From Sebastes aleutianus (Eukaryota > Chordata > Actinopteri > Perciformes > Sebastidae), in assembly GCA_916700875.1 (NCBI GenBank), contig CAKAKS010000038.1:13635944-13699943 (forward strand): a stretch of DNA of 64,000 nucleotides. Reading direction: 5' to 3'. Below, in pieces: positions 1 through 10,886 of the stretch. The notes beneath the pieces are model-generated. The model was not told the origin of the DNA and made no database searches. It saw only the letters and a program-made list of their open reading frames with translations. Both the position numbers and the translations under genes were made by a program. Numbering within the stretch: position 1 is the stretch's first letter; the number at the start of each line of letters is the position of its first letter.

Positions 1-95
1 AAGCATAGAAAACAACTAATCGAATAAAGAAATCTTAGTCAGCAAAGACAAAACGACCGATTATTTGACGAATCGACTAAGAGGGGGCAGCCCTG
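1..95. mobile_element. hAT-like nonautonomous element, 3' end (truncated)
   Basis: Ends with AATCGACTAAGAGG and GGCAGCCCTG, the same terminus as the elements at 54909-55281 and 58952-59690. The other end lies outside the window. Confidence 0.5.
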
Positions 96-1740
96 ATTTG
101 GTCATAAACCAAAGTATTGGACAAATAAAAAGTTGGATAGCGGTAGAAGAAAAATTAAAGCATCAACAAAGTTACTACAATTTATCCCTACGGTGACATG
201 TACTGAAATTCATCCAACATTTCCACAACCCAACAGATATTTTACTCAAAGCCACAAACATGAACAGAACTGTGTCATATGATGACAAAAGTAACAACAA
301 AGTGTTTTAATAACACACGTTGTGGGAACCAGACTTTTATATGGGGCAGTGTAGACATTAAGTTAAAGGTCACAGGTCTTGTACATTAGTTCAAACAGAC
401 ACAGTGACTCGTACCATACAGGCAGTAAAACCTCCACGTCCATACAGAGATAGCTACTAGTTGAACTTTCACCTACTTCCTATCTCAGCCTGTGACTCAG
501 ACAAACACCTGAGACCTCACCGCGACAGGCTGACTCAGGATACTGTACATGGAGTACACAGAGATGAGGCCAAAACGTTCTTTTCTTATCACTTTTATTA
601 CCTTAAAAGGCTTTAAAAGTTTGACCTTAACCAGCACCTCCTTATCAGTGCAGTTCAGTGTTACGTGCACAAAGGGTTAAAAAGCAGTGGGTTTATAGCA
701 GCTGCTTTACATTATAGCGCTTATTCTGATCTCATCAGTTACATATTAATGAGGCATGATGTTACACATCTGTAGGTCTAGTGCCAATCATGATTCATAA
801 TTATTACAGCATTGTTTGTTTTTATGTTATAGGGCACTATTGTTTTATTGTTAGACCGTACTTTTAACGGAGAGCAGTAAATTTACTTCCACCAAAGACG
901 TTATTTCACTTCAGTCAATTTGTTACCAATTCAATTCAATCAAATTACTTTTACTTCACTTGATTCCTTTATTCGTATGGAAATGCAGACTTCACACTGA
1001 AACGTCTTTCTAAATAAAACCCATTCACGTTAAGTCTTTGTTTACAGGCCTGCAGGGCCGGAAATGAGAGCACGCTTGTGGAAAAAGTTCATTTTCACAA
1101 TTGTCATGCTTTCAGGAATAACTGCTTCCTGCCTGGACCGTACACAAAGAAACCCAAGTTAGAAACAACATAACAGAGTTATAAAGGCAGTGACAACGAG
1201 ACACATAAATAACACAAAGGCACCTCTTGTTGCCAGGACACACTTTAACAAGAGTTTTGACCCTGGCGCTCATTCTGCTCTGTATTTAGCAGCTGTTTTC
1301 CTACGCTGTGCTGACATCTACTGGACTCACTTTGTTATTGCAACAATATACATGCTGGGAAATTGATGCACATTGACAATCATGTACAGTATTATGGGAG
1401 GTTTTCTTTAATCTGCTGCTATGAAAAAGATAACACATAATGTCAAATAGACCTACTTATGTTGGAATTAGTTGAAATAAAAATAAATACTAAAAAACGT
1501 CTTAAAGTTGCTGATAACCTCCGATAGATCTGTTGATTCTTCTGGGATATTGTTAAAGTTTAGTTGTGTCTTTATAACGGCTTTTCAGGACTATCTTGTG
1601 AGTTGTAATCTGTATTTGCTACAGGCAATTCTGTATTTAAGTACCTTTTTAAGTTTTACATTTGCTTTTAGGCACATTTAGAAGTTCCTAATATAATACA
1701 CTAACTAAAGTGCTTTGTAAGATTTCCTGATGTTTAATAT
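96..1740. other. Intergenic DNA, nothing recognised
   Basis: AT-rich single-copy-looking sequence with no ORF of interest, no clear terminal repeats and no tandem array. Confidence 0.5.
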
Positions 1741-2399
1741 TTAAAGGTGCAGTGTGTAGGATCTGGCAGCATCTAGCAGTGAGGTTGCAGATTGCAACCA
1801 ACTGAAACTCCTCCTGTGTGGCAAGCGTGTAGGAGAACTACGGTGGCTGACGCGAAAACATGAATGGCCGTATCTAGAACCAGTGTTTGGTTTGTCCGTT
1901 TTGGGCTACTGTAGAAACATGGCGGCCAGCTCTGTGAAGAAGACCTGCTCCATATGTAGATATAAACGGCTCATTCTAAAGAGTGATTTATGCTTGCCAC
2001 GAGGGTCGGGAGTGTACACTCGGCCGAAGTGACATCACACCATCAGACACGGTTCTTCGCGGGGTTCTGTGAGGCAAGTTTTCGTCCCGTCCCTGTTCTA
2101 ACTCCACGGATGCGGATGGGCAGTGAAAATTGAGAACTTTGAGGAGCTTTGAGAATGTTGGTTTGCTGCGAGGAGAAACCTGCAGGAGTATAAAATATCC
2201 AAACGTTTCCTTGTCATGATTCCACGTCAGCTCATGTCCGTGCGATCATCCTTGCAGAAAGCTTAACCAAAGCTTCAGGTAACGTAAACACACCGAATGG
2301 TATTTTCAGGTGATTATACACTAAAGAAAACATACTTATTAATATTATATTCCATTTCTGCCAATGGATCCACCTAATTGTTGAACAGTGTTCCTTTAA
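1741..2399. mobile_element. TTAA-flanked MITE
   Basis: Starts TTAAAGGTGCAGTGTG and ends GTTCCTTTAA, with TTAA at both ends as for piggyBac-type insertions. Its right part (about 2280-2399) matches the short element at 48975-49127. The central part (1985-2275) has no counterpart there. Confidence 0.5.
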
Positions 2400-2509
2400 T
2401 AAATATCCCCTTGCGACATGTCTTAAGACACATTTAAATACTTTTTTCCACAAAAAAAAGTCATTAAAAATTATTAAAATTGCATCTGCTCCCGGTTGGC
2501 ACGGCAAGA

Positions 2510-2625
2510 GGGTCGCAGGGTGTACCCCAGACAGGTGTACAGGTGTACATTCGCCCAATGTCAGCTGGGATGATCTCCAGCCCCCCCACGACCCTGAAAA
2601 GGATCAGCGGTTACAGATAATGGAA
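2510..2625. mobile_element. LINE 3' tail fragment (RTE/Rex3-like)
   Basis: Contains the teleost LINE-tail signature CCCAATGTCAGCTGGGATGA and AGGATCAGCGGTTACAGATA. Only about 115 nt remain and no ORF. The family is assigned from memory. Confidence 0.4.
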
Positions 2626-3275
2626 TCTGCTCCCTCTCTCTCATTGAAACATCCTGAATCTATGAATATGTAAATACTGTTCATGTTTAAAGTTTGACTG
2701 CTAAACACAAGACGTCCCCCACTCCCCTGAAAAGTTCATTCTCAGTGTGTGTGTGCACTGGAGGATATCCACATACATTTTTGAGTGGAGAGGATCTTTA
2801 ATACAATACAGAATACAATAATAGACCGTACGATACGCAAGTTTGTAGACTTTATCCAACTGAAGGGATCACAGCTGTTGGTGCATTAAATGGTTCAACT
2901 TTGATGCACTACATCAACAGATGCATTAACAATTGAAAAGAAACACATTTGATCAAGGAAGGATCAATATAAAGAAACAGCAAAGCGTTATGTTCCCTAT
3001 TGCACACTATCCACCATGACTAATAAATGACTTTTCCATTTTTCTACCTCTGCGTCTCCACATCTCTCTGTCTGTCTCCCCCCTGTCTCCCCCTGTCTCT
3101 CTATGCTGTCTGCTATTAGCTCAGGGAGCAATGCCCCAACTGGACAGCAGGTGTGCTCTTTAGCACTGCAGCACACAAGCCACTGCAGTGCTGCTACCAT
3201 GTCTGTGTGTGTAAGTGTGTGTGTGTATGCGTCAGGCGAGCCTGCCAGCTTGGCCACTGCTGCTCCTGCCACTCC

Positions 3276-3363
3276 GCTGAAGGAGAGGGGGGGAGCGAGA
3301 GAGAGGACGCTGGAGGAGAGGAGGGAGAAAGAGAGAAAGGGGGACAGAGAGGGGAGAGAGTCC
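3276..3363 (+). promoter_or_regulatory. gmpr: Polypurine tract upstream of gmpr
   Basis: About 90 nt consisting almost entirely of G and A on the + strand, with runs of GAGAG and AGGAG. It ends about 50 nt before the gmpr TATA box. Promoter-proximal tracts of this kind can bind GAGA/SP-type factors or form triplexes; that role is inferred. Confidence 0.35.
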
Positions 3364-3413
3364 AGGCCCAAATAAAGCCATGGGGGCCGGGGCTGGGCTG
3401 GGCCCCTCTTTGC

Positions 3414-3421
3414 TATAAATA
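3414..3421 (+). promoter_or_regulatory. gmpr: TATA box of gmpr
   Basis: TATAAATA lies 150 nt upstream of the ATG in an otherwise GC-rich stretch, predicting transcription start near 3445 and a 5' UTR of about 125 nt. The overlapping CTATAAATAC also resembles a MEF2-type A/T core, which would suit muscle expression, but that is speculative. Confidence 0.6.
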
Positions 3422-3570
3422 CGCTGGCCGTCTGGAGGTTCGGGTTTGGTGGCTGGGGCTTGGGACCGGCGACCACTACTGCTGCTGCAGCCTTCCTCAA
3501 GAGAGTCTCCTCCGTACACTCATCATCATCCTCATCAACCTCCTCCTGGTCGGTGTTCTGGGCTGCCAAG

Positions 3571-3657
3571 ATGCCTCGCGTGGACTCAGACCTCAAGCTG
3601 GACTTTAAGGATGTCCTCTTCAGACCCAAGAGGAGCAGCCTGAAGAGTCGCTCAGAG
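3571..3657 (+). CDS. gmpr: gmpr coding exon 1
   Basis: Encodes residues 1-29, from the start codon to the glutamate before VDLQ. It ends in phase 0. The donor reads GTCGGT, weaker than the other eight junctions, but any other GT nearby would break the conserved E-V-D-L junction. Confidence 0.93.
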
Positions 3658-6600
3658 GTCGGTGCTGTTAATTAGTCAATTCCCAGATAGTCTGATAGTC
3701 AATTAACAATCACACCGGGATATTTCTCAGGAGGAATGTAATGTGTTTACTGCTGCATTCAGGAAGTACACTTACGCTTACGCCTCGATGGTGGGTGACG
3801 CAATAGAGACATGTTAACTATTTGTACATGGGGGGTGAATGGTAGAAGGGGGGGCAGCATTTTGGGGCCTACGAGCAAACAACAGCAATGACATTAATTA
3901 ACCCCATAGTCTTGAACGAATGTCTCACTAAAGCTGAAAAGTGCACTCTCACTGTGATTCTATATGTGTGCATCTCCTTGTTGTCTTGTCTTGTGTAAGC
4001 CAGTAGGTGTACGCTGCCTTTGGGGAGCAAAAAAAGCTAACCTGAATGTGCATGTAACAGCGGAGTGACCTTCTTAAAGGTGACAGAACACAAGGCTATA
4101 GCCTGCGGCAGACTGAGGCTATAAACTGTCTACATGCAGAGAAAACAACAAAAGAAAAAGAGGAGAGTCAGAGATAAAAAAAAGAAAAGATTTTGATCAG
4201 AATGGATTCAGTCATTGTCATTTTAAGTTGGTATAACAGGCCACTGTGTCTAGCCCCCACTGATTTGGCACTCTGGGACAACACAACCTTCTCCTTGTTG
4301 TTATTTTATACTCGTGACTTCCTCAACTTCGCTATGTGTCACTAGATCAGGGATTGGTACCGACCCAAGATCATGATATTGGCGTGGTGTGGCACTAGAT
4401 CTGGGGTGGGAGTTGGCGTCTGACGGGGTGGCAAGCAACATGAGACACAGGAGACTTCTCAGAAAACCTGTTTAAAAATAGTCCGGTATGTTACAGTCAA
4501 CCAGAGCACACAGATAACATACACTGATGCAGATAACAGCACAGAGAATACCCAGCACTTGAGCAAGCACTGACGTGTACTGAGTGTGGTAAAAGCCAAT
4601 TCTATATTTTGTCAATAGTCTACACAAGATGACTTGCAGCATGCCAACATACTGCAGCCAAATCTAATGGCACATGCACTCCAAAGCATCCATGTGACTG
4701 CTCTTGTTTGAATTATTGCTGCATTTAGCAGGAGCAGAAATCCACCTGTCAAAGCTAAGCGAACCAGACATCCACTGAGTTGTTTGGAGGAGGAAAGGGT
4801 ATGTGAGCATCATGGAAGATAAACTGCACCAATAACAAGAAACCACATGGTAAGATGGTCGGTAATGCACCACCACTGAGGAGAAACGTGCCTTCAATCT
4901 GGACTTTATCAAGTTTTTCTTGCAGATGCTGATGTGAGTTATTAACAGAAACACCTGCAACACACCAATAATTAGAAGATGACAGCAAATGCACTGTATT
5001 TAAGTCTTTCAAATTGTATGGCTGCACATCTGTATCAACGTGGCCAGATGTTTTGAGATTATAACTCCAAAACCTCTGTCTATAAAAGATCATTCATTAG
5101 TGTGTTTCACAATTTTTTTTAACTTTAATCACTTTGAGGGGGGGTTGATGCAAAAATTGCAAAGATTATACAGATTTTATCAACAATAAAAATCAGATAT
5201 GTCCAGAGCTAACAAAAATGGCATCGCACAAATCCTAAAAATGCTTTATAACTGAGACAACTGGATCCATGTGTCATATTTATTCATGACTTACTGGCGA
5301 TTAGACTGGGAAATCCTGCTGAGTCATTCTGCTGTATTAAAAAATAAGAGTCCTGTATTGATTTGCTGCAGCAAGACAATGCTTATGCACGACCGGACGC
5401 TCCTCCCTTCTTATCCATACTTCTCTTTATCCTGCCATTATGAGTTATTGCCTAATTTTTGCTGTGTCTCTGAAAATTATTCCTCCGTGAAGGTTATGGC
5501 ACGCTTTGTGCTGTTAGCCTATTTCCACAGCTGAAGTAGTTTTACATAATAAATGTCTTGGCTCTACTCAACAAAAGCTTTCAGAACTGTAAAATCTGTT
5601 TTCAACACGTAAGGTCATCCCGACCGAGGGCGCCGTTGTAGAAACGTAGCGAAACACTTTCCATTATAAAAGTCTTTAAGGATAATGTACGGGATAATGT
5701 ACAGCAAGCCGGTCATTGTTGTGAAATAAACCCCAGACAGGGCGATGCAGCACCCCGACAGTCTCGCATCGCCCTGTCTGGGGTTTATTTCACAACAATG
5801 ACCCGATAGCTGTGCATTATCCCACTTATTACATGGCTTAAGAAATCAATAATTTTACACAACAACGGACCGCCAGAGTCCGAGATCAGAACTGCGTCCA
5901 TAGCAACGGTCAGTTATAAAGAAATAACAGACCGTTATTTCTTTATAACGGTCCCTGAAGGGATTTATTTCACAACCATCACCAGCTAGCTGTACATTAT
6001 CCCGCTTATTACACGGCTACTTACTTAAGAAATCAATAATTTTACACAAAAACGGTCCACCAGAGTCCGAGATCAGAACTCCATAGCAACGGTCTGTTAT
6101 AAAGAAATAACAGACTGTAGAACGCTGTGATTGACCAATCAGAATCGAGTATTTAACAAAGCCGCGTAATAAGATTTAAGCTTCTTAATACAATATCCTT
6201 TCTCTAAATGACTTCTACAACAAGACCATGTAACTTTCGCAAAGTAGCGGACACCGTGACTACAAGTGACATTTACAAGACACTGGTAAATGCTAATATG
6301 TAGTGTAACAGTGGAAAAATGTTACTTTCTCTTTGTGACTCACTTTAAAGGAACATATATGTAAACTCATTGGAATATTTATAGCACGTTTTTGGAAGGA
6401 ATCAAAGCTATGACTTGCATCATCAGTACAGATCTACTTTCCTGTTAAAGGGAGCAGCTAGTTTGTCACAATGGGCCGTTTGTTTCATGTAGCTGATCAC
6501 ATTACAGCTAAGCTAACCACCGGATCTAAATGATTCAGTGCATCCCCGTTAAGACTCGGAACAGGAGCCACATGAGCTGCTCCTATTTTCAAGAAAATCT

Positions 6601-9600
6601 GCAATGTCAGCTTTAAAATAAATAATGAATCTGTCGCATAAAACACTTCCCTAGTGGGCTATGATTAATGTTCATGAAACTATAGTCTCACAACTACTCG
6701 TGTCCCCCCCCCCCTTAGGTGGACCTTCAGAGGACCTTCACATTCCGCAACTCCAAACAGACCTACACCGGCATCCCCATCATCGCTGCCAACATGGACA
6801 CCACAGGGACGTTTGAGATGGCACAGGTCCTCAGCAAAGTGAGTTAACAACACAACTGAATGGATGAAAGATAAATAAACAGCATCACTGTGTTTGTCTC
6901 TGTGTGGGCCTGCCAAAAATCTCTACGCATCATTCCACTGAGATTTCTTTGTTTGACATAGAATCAGGAAACAAACAGAAAAACAGGATGCTATGGGGGG
7001 CCTTGGGGAAAACGTGAATTAGCAACTTTGTCCTAGAAGCAGTTAGACATCTGCTGGCTTGTGGGATGATATTCATTTTGTTTTGCAACATGAAAAATCA
7101 ACATGATGTCATCTTTATATAAAAAGTTATGAACTGATCGCTTCACTGCTCAGCCTGACAACATATTGTTTTCTTGCATGTACTGTAAAAGGCCAGAAGA
7201 AATAATTTTTCTTGCGTTAGAAACAAAACTACAGATGGGGAACCATGATGGATATAATATCACAAATGAATAAACAAAAATGGGAATGTGGATTTTTAAG
7301 TGTTAAAGAGGACCTATTATGCTTTTGTGGTTTTTAATTTCCTTTAGTGTGTTATATATATTTTTTGTGCATGTAAAATGTCTGCAAAGTTACAACGCTC
7401 AAAGCCTTTTCTTCCGTAACGTGGTGATGTCACAAGTTGCATTTGCATAATACCTGCCTAGCGGCTAGTTTGGCACGCCCTCAAACAAAGCGAGTTAGAG
7501 CGGAGCTGGAGCGGAGTCCAAAGAGTTTGGTTTGGGTGACCAATCAGAGCAGACTGGGCTTTTCTGGAGGGGGAGGAGCTCAAACAGAGCGTTTCAGAAA
7601 GAGGGTGAAAAGAGGTGCTGCAGCACAGCCGGTATGAGAAAAGTAAAGCATTTTTTTAACATTAAAGCATGTAAACATGTTCTAGAAGAAACCCAAAATA
7701 CAAGTATGCACCTGAAAATAAGCATAATAGGTCCTCTTTAAATCATTTCTAAATTCCATCTCTTGTCTCCCTGTCTTTCTTTTCTTTCTCTGTAGCACAC
7801 CCTCTTCACAGCCATTCATAAACACTACTCTGTAGAGGAATGGAAGAACTTTGCTGCTAAGAATCCAGAATGCGTTGAGGTAATATCACCCATGTTTGCC
7901 CATTTTTTCATTAGGTCATTTCTCATTAGCAACAGGAACATAATTACACACATTTTTATTCATAAGGGTTTCCCCCCCTAAAAGGAAATTGTGACCTTTC
8001 TCCCCAGCATGTAGCCGCCAGCTCAGGCATGGGCGTTGCCGATCTGGAGAAGCTGTGTGCCATTTTGGAAGCCGTCCCCGCCCTCAAGTACATCTGTCTG
8101 GATGTGGCCAACGGCTACTCCGAGTACTTTGTGGAGTTTGTCAAGACGGTCAGAGAAAAGTTTCCAAAGCACACCATCATGGTAAGAGGAGAAGGTTCAC
8201 TATGTTGGCTGGCAGTTATGGGATGTATTGTAAAATTGCGTCTCTGGTTGCTAATGCAGTCTGGCTTTGCAGGCCGGTAACGTGGTCACAGGGGAGATGG
8301 TGGAGGAGCTCATCCTCTCCGGCGCTGACATCATCAAAGTGGGCATCGGGCCAGGTGGGTGGGTACGACTGTCTGAGTGTGTCTGCAAATAGTCTGAGGA
8401 GGGTGCTCCCTCTAAATCAACACAAAACTGTACAGGCCTCACATGCAAATACAGACACAACAGAGATGCACACACATCAGCCAGGTTTAGTGTTCTAGAC
8501 TCATAAAGTGCCTCTTACTGTACAGGGCTTGATTTGAGTTACAACTCGGTTGTTGTAAATAGAGTAAAATGTGGTTTTATTATCAGTAGCCTTTGCTAAT
8601 GCAGCAGAACTGGTTTCAGCAAACGATTATAAAATGATAACTTTAACGAGAATAAAGAGTTGTAGTGTCAATTATTTTATTTGGCTAAAGTTTGCTAAAT
8701 CTCCTTTAGACGCTTATATTAAATGACTTCTTCAGATCATCTGGTGCTGTCTTCTGTCTCCAGTCTGTATAATAGCCACCTGAACTGACAGCACCAGTTT
8801 TACAGAAACTTCTTAACTTGCAGATCATATCTTAACTGTTTAGTAACCATGGTAATTAGGGTTAGGAGATGATTTAGGAAAAATGTACAGATGAACAGTT
8901 CCTAAGTCAATGTTCCTATCCTAACTTAAGATAGGAAAATTGTGTTACACAAGCATCCTAACTTCCCAAAATCTTAATTAAACTCTCATAACTTTAGGAT
9001 AACCGTTAAGCTGTCCTAACTTTCACTTTTCCATCACTTTTTTTGAGCTGCCTTCCTCTTCGTATCACTTGTCAGTGTACTTATTTTCTTTTTGATAGCA
9101 TCATTGGATGTCGGATACAGCAGAGACTGTGTCTGCTATCTTAACCCTTTTTTTATCTTGAGTTAGTATTGTTGTAAATTTCCCAAAAAGAACATCTTTG
9201 GATTTCTCTACAGATGTTACCAACACCTCTAACTCATCTGCCTTGAAGTTAATTGCCCGTCGATGTTTTTGCTCCATTTTTTTTATTTGTTTCAATGTAT
9301 GTTTCAGTATGTTTCAATGAGAAAAACAATGGTTACAAAGTTGTTTAGCTCGATGAGATGAGAAAAGTTGCATTGGTTGCTGTGTGACAGATATACAAGT
9401 TAATAAGCAATGTTGGATTGAGTTTAAGATTTCCTATATTGAGATAAAATAGGATTCCTACAGTTAGTTAGGATTAGAGTCTTCATATCTTAACTCAAGA
9501 CTTAAGATTGGAAGTTTCTTTAATATGGTCCCAGATCTGAAAGACAACATGTTCCTGTAACTACAGCAGCAATTAAACACAAACGGGTACAGTTGCATAT

Positions 9601-10886
9601 CGATGGACTTCTCTAACGTGTTCACTGCAAACTGTGTGTTGCAGGGTCTGTGTGCACGACAAGGATCAAGACAGGAGTGGGCTACCCACAGCTCAGTGCT
9701 GTAATAGAGTGTGCAGACTCAGCCCATGGACTCAAAGGACACATTATCTCTGTAAGTCCCACATCACGGCACAAACTAATAACGAGGGACAGCCAGAGTT
9801 GCTGAAGTCGTCAGTATTATTAAGTATACTGTCATGGATGCATTGGACTTGGAAAATATGCTTCAGATATAGAGATATTTTTAGTTATTTTTTTCAACGT
9901 ACAGGATAGGGTGCAAACAAACATTATCCAAGGACCCTTACATAATGCAGATCAACACAATAGCCTGAGTAATAATTGTCATTACAGATTAATAGTGACT
10001 CAAAGAGGTTTATTTGCTGAAGCACAATGACAGAAGTGATTGCACTTATATTAGGGACGTTTTTTGCTTTTAAATTTAACATGAGTCCACAATATGCTGT
10101 TGCATAAAGGTTTTAATAGTTCCTAATATTGATAATAATACTGGGTTGCAGCCACTAGAGGGCGTCCTTAGTCTTCCAAGGCTGGGCAGAATAACAGCAA
10201 AAACTTTGACTGACATGTATACTGTACTTTTTTTTCTGTTCAGGACGGTGGCTGCAGTTGCCCAGGAGATGTAGCTAAGGCCTTTGGTAAGTATTCAACC
10301 CACAATTCACGTTCTTTTCATACTTCAATTAGTCACATATAGGTTCTGTTATGTATGACTGTGCTGTACTGTTCTCTACAAATCTAACCACATGACGTCT
10401 CTGCCTTTGCTCCCCAGGTGCAGGGGCTGACTTTGTAATGATGGGAGGAATGCTTGCAGGCCACGACCAGTGCACCGGAGAGGTCATCGAGAAGAACGGC
10501 AAGAAATACAAACTCTTCTACGGCATGAGCTCCGACACGGCCATGAAGAAATATGTGGGTGGAGTTGCTGAATACAGGTGAGAGGGCTTGAGAATTTGGT
10601 TCCATCAGTGGTGGCGATCAATATGCTTCCTATTCTCCTTGATATATCTCTTGATATGTTATTACTTATTCTTACTTTCTCCTCTCTCCGCTCTGCTTTC
10701 AGGGCGTCTGAGGGAAGGACGGTGGAGGTTCCCTATAGAGGAGACGTGGAGAACACCATCCGTGACGTGCTGGGGGGCCTCCGCTCCACCTGCACCTACG
10801 TGGGCGCCGCTAAGCTCAAAGAGCTGAGCAGGAGAACCACCTTCATTCGCGTCACACAACAGTCTAGCCAAATGTTCACTGCATAG
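3571..10886 (+). CDS. gmpr: GMP reductase, nine coding exons, complete
   Basis: The enzyme reductively deaminates GMP to IMP with NADPH in the cytosol, linking the guanine and adenine nucleotide pools. Joining 3571-3657, 6719-6838, 7796-7879, 8008-8181, 8273-8354, 9645-9751, 10244-10286, 10418-10577 and 10703-10886 gives 1041 nt, or 346 residues; human GMPR has 345. All introns are GT-AG and in phase. Seen in the protein: start MPRVDSDLKLDFKDVLFRPK, the IMPDH/GMPR loop GSVCTTR with catalytic Cys186 and Thr188, the phosphate-binding DGGCSCPGD (219-227), GADFVMMGGM (235-244), FYGMSS (266-271), and a conserved tail KELSRRTTFIRVTQQ. The sequence alone resembles both GMPR and GMPR2; the convergent atxn1 neighbour favours gmpr. 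The ATG follows a TATA box by about 150 nt and matches the family start exactly. No frameshift or missing catalytic residue was found. Confidence 0.97.
5594..6175. mobile_element. Foldback composite repeat in gmpr intron 1
   Basis: Contains a perfect 38-bp inverted repeat (5711-5748 and 5766-5803), two direct copies of a roughly 140-bp unit (about 5790-5930 and 5970-6117) sharing CCAGAGTCCGAGATCAGAAC, and hairpins around GTTATAAAGAAATAAC. Ends near a teleost repeat motif TTGACCAATCAGAATCGAG. Confidence 0.55.
5711..5803. repeat. Perfect 38-bp inverted repeat, 17-nt loop
   Basis: The left arm begins GGTCATTGTTGTGAAATAAA and the right arm is its exact reverse complement at 5766-5803. Transcription through gmpr intron 1 would give a strong hairpin. 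Confidence 0.85.
6344..6617. mobile_element. Possible TTTAAA-flanked MITE in gmpr intron 1
   Basis: Begins CTTTAAAGGAAC and ends GTCAGCTTTAAA. The ends resemble the TTAA elements elsewhere in the window but internal similarity is unclear. Confidence 0.25.
6719..6838 (+). CDS. gmpr: gmpr coding exon 2
   Basis: Encodes residues 30-69 (VDLQRTFTFRN ... AQVLSK) with the conserved NSKQTYTGIPII and ANMDTTGTFEM segments. The acceptor follows a C/T-rich run ending CCCCTTAG; the donor is GTGAGT. Phase 0 at both ends. Confidence 0.96.
7303..7741. mobile_element. TTAA-flanked MITE, copy 1 (gmpr intron 2)
   Basis: Inverted ends TTAAAGAGGACCTATTATGC and GCATAATAGGTCCTCTTTAA with TTAA at both ends, as for piggyBac-type nonautonomous elements. 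Shares GGTGATGTCA, GTTTGGCACGCCCTCAAA and AAACCCAAAATACAAGTATG with the copies at 25704 and 52293. Confidence 0.7.
7796..7879 (+). CDS. gmpr: gmpr coding exon 3
   Basis: Encodes residues 70-97 (HTLFTAIHKHYSVEEW ... PECVE). The acceptor is TCTGTAG and the donor GTAATA. It begins 54 nt after the end of a TTAA-flanked MITE in intron 2. Confidence 0.96.
8008..8181 (+). CDS. gmpr: gmpr coding exon 4
   Basis: Encodes residues 98-155, including HVAASSGMGVADLEK and YICLDVANGYSE. The acceptor is TCCCCAG and the donor GTAAGA. Phase 0 at both ends. Confidence 0.96.
8273..8354 (+). CDS. gmpr: gmpr coding exon 5
   Basis: Encodes residues 156-182 plus the first base of Gly183 (AGNVVTGEMVEELILSGAD ... VGIGP). 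The acceptor is TTTGCAG and the donor GTGGGT. Intron 4 is only 91 nt. Confidence 0.95.
8795..9533 (-). mobile_element. Harbinger-like transposon remnant (gmpr intron 5)
   Basis: An antisense 64-codon ORF (9295-9101) reads FKADELEVLVTSVEKSKDVL and resembles the N-terminus of the Myb/SANT-like protein of PIF/Harbinger transposons. Loosely inverted ends (ACAGAAACTTCTTAACTT near 8802; AGGAAGTTTCTT-type sequence near 9510) flank it. No transposase is visible. Confidence 0.45.
9645..9751 (+). CDS. gmpr: gmpr coding exon 6 (catalytic loop)
   Basis: Completes Gly183 and encodes residues 184-218, including SVCTTR with the catalytic cysteine at 186 and VGYPQLSAVIECADSAHGLK. The acceptor is GTTGCAG and the donor GTAAGT. 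Confidence 0.96.
10244..10286 (+). CDS. gmpr: gmpr coding exon 7
   Basis: A 43-nt exon encoding residues 219-232 (DGGCSCPGDVAKAF) plus one base. This is the GMP phosphate-binding glycine/cysteine segment. The acceptor is TGTTCAG and the donor GTAAGT. Confidence 0.95.
10418..10577 (+). CDS. gmpr: gmpr coding exon 8
   Basis: Encodes residues 233-285 and two bases of Arg286. It includes GAGADFVMMGGM, FYGMSSDTAMKK and GGVAEY. The acceptor is CCCCAG and the donor GTGAGA. Confidence 0.96.
10703..10886 (+). CDS. gmpr: gmpr coding exon 9 and stop
   Basis: Completes Arg286 and encodes residues 287-346 (ASEGRTVEVPYRGDVEN ... QMFTA), then TAG at 10884-10886. The acceptor is TTTCAG. Residues up to VTQQ follow the family closely; the last seven differ, as is usual among GMPR proteins. 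Confidence 0.96.

Noticed and set aside
2997..3629. Antisense 210-codon ORF across the gmpr promoter and exon 1
   Set aside because: It is the complement of the purine-rich promoter and of exon 1, with low-complexity composition and no family resemblance.
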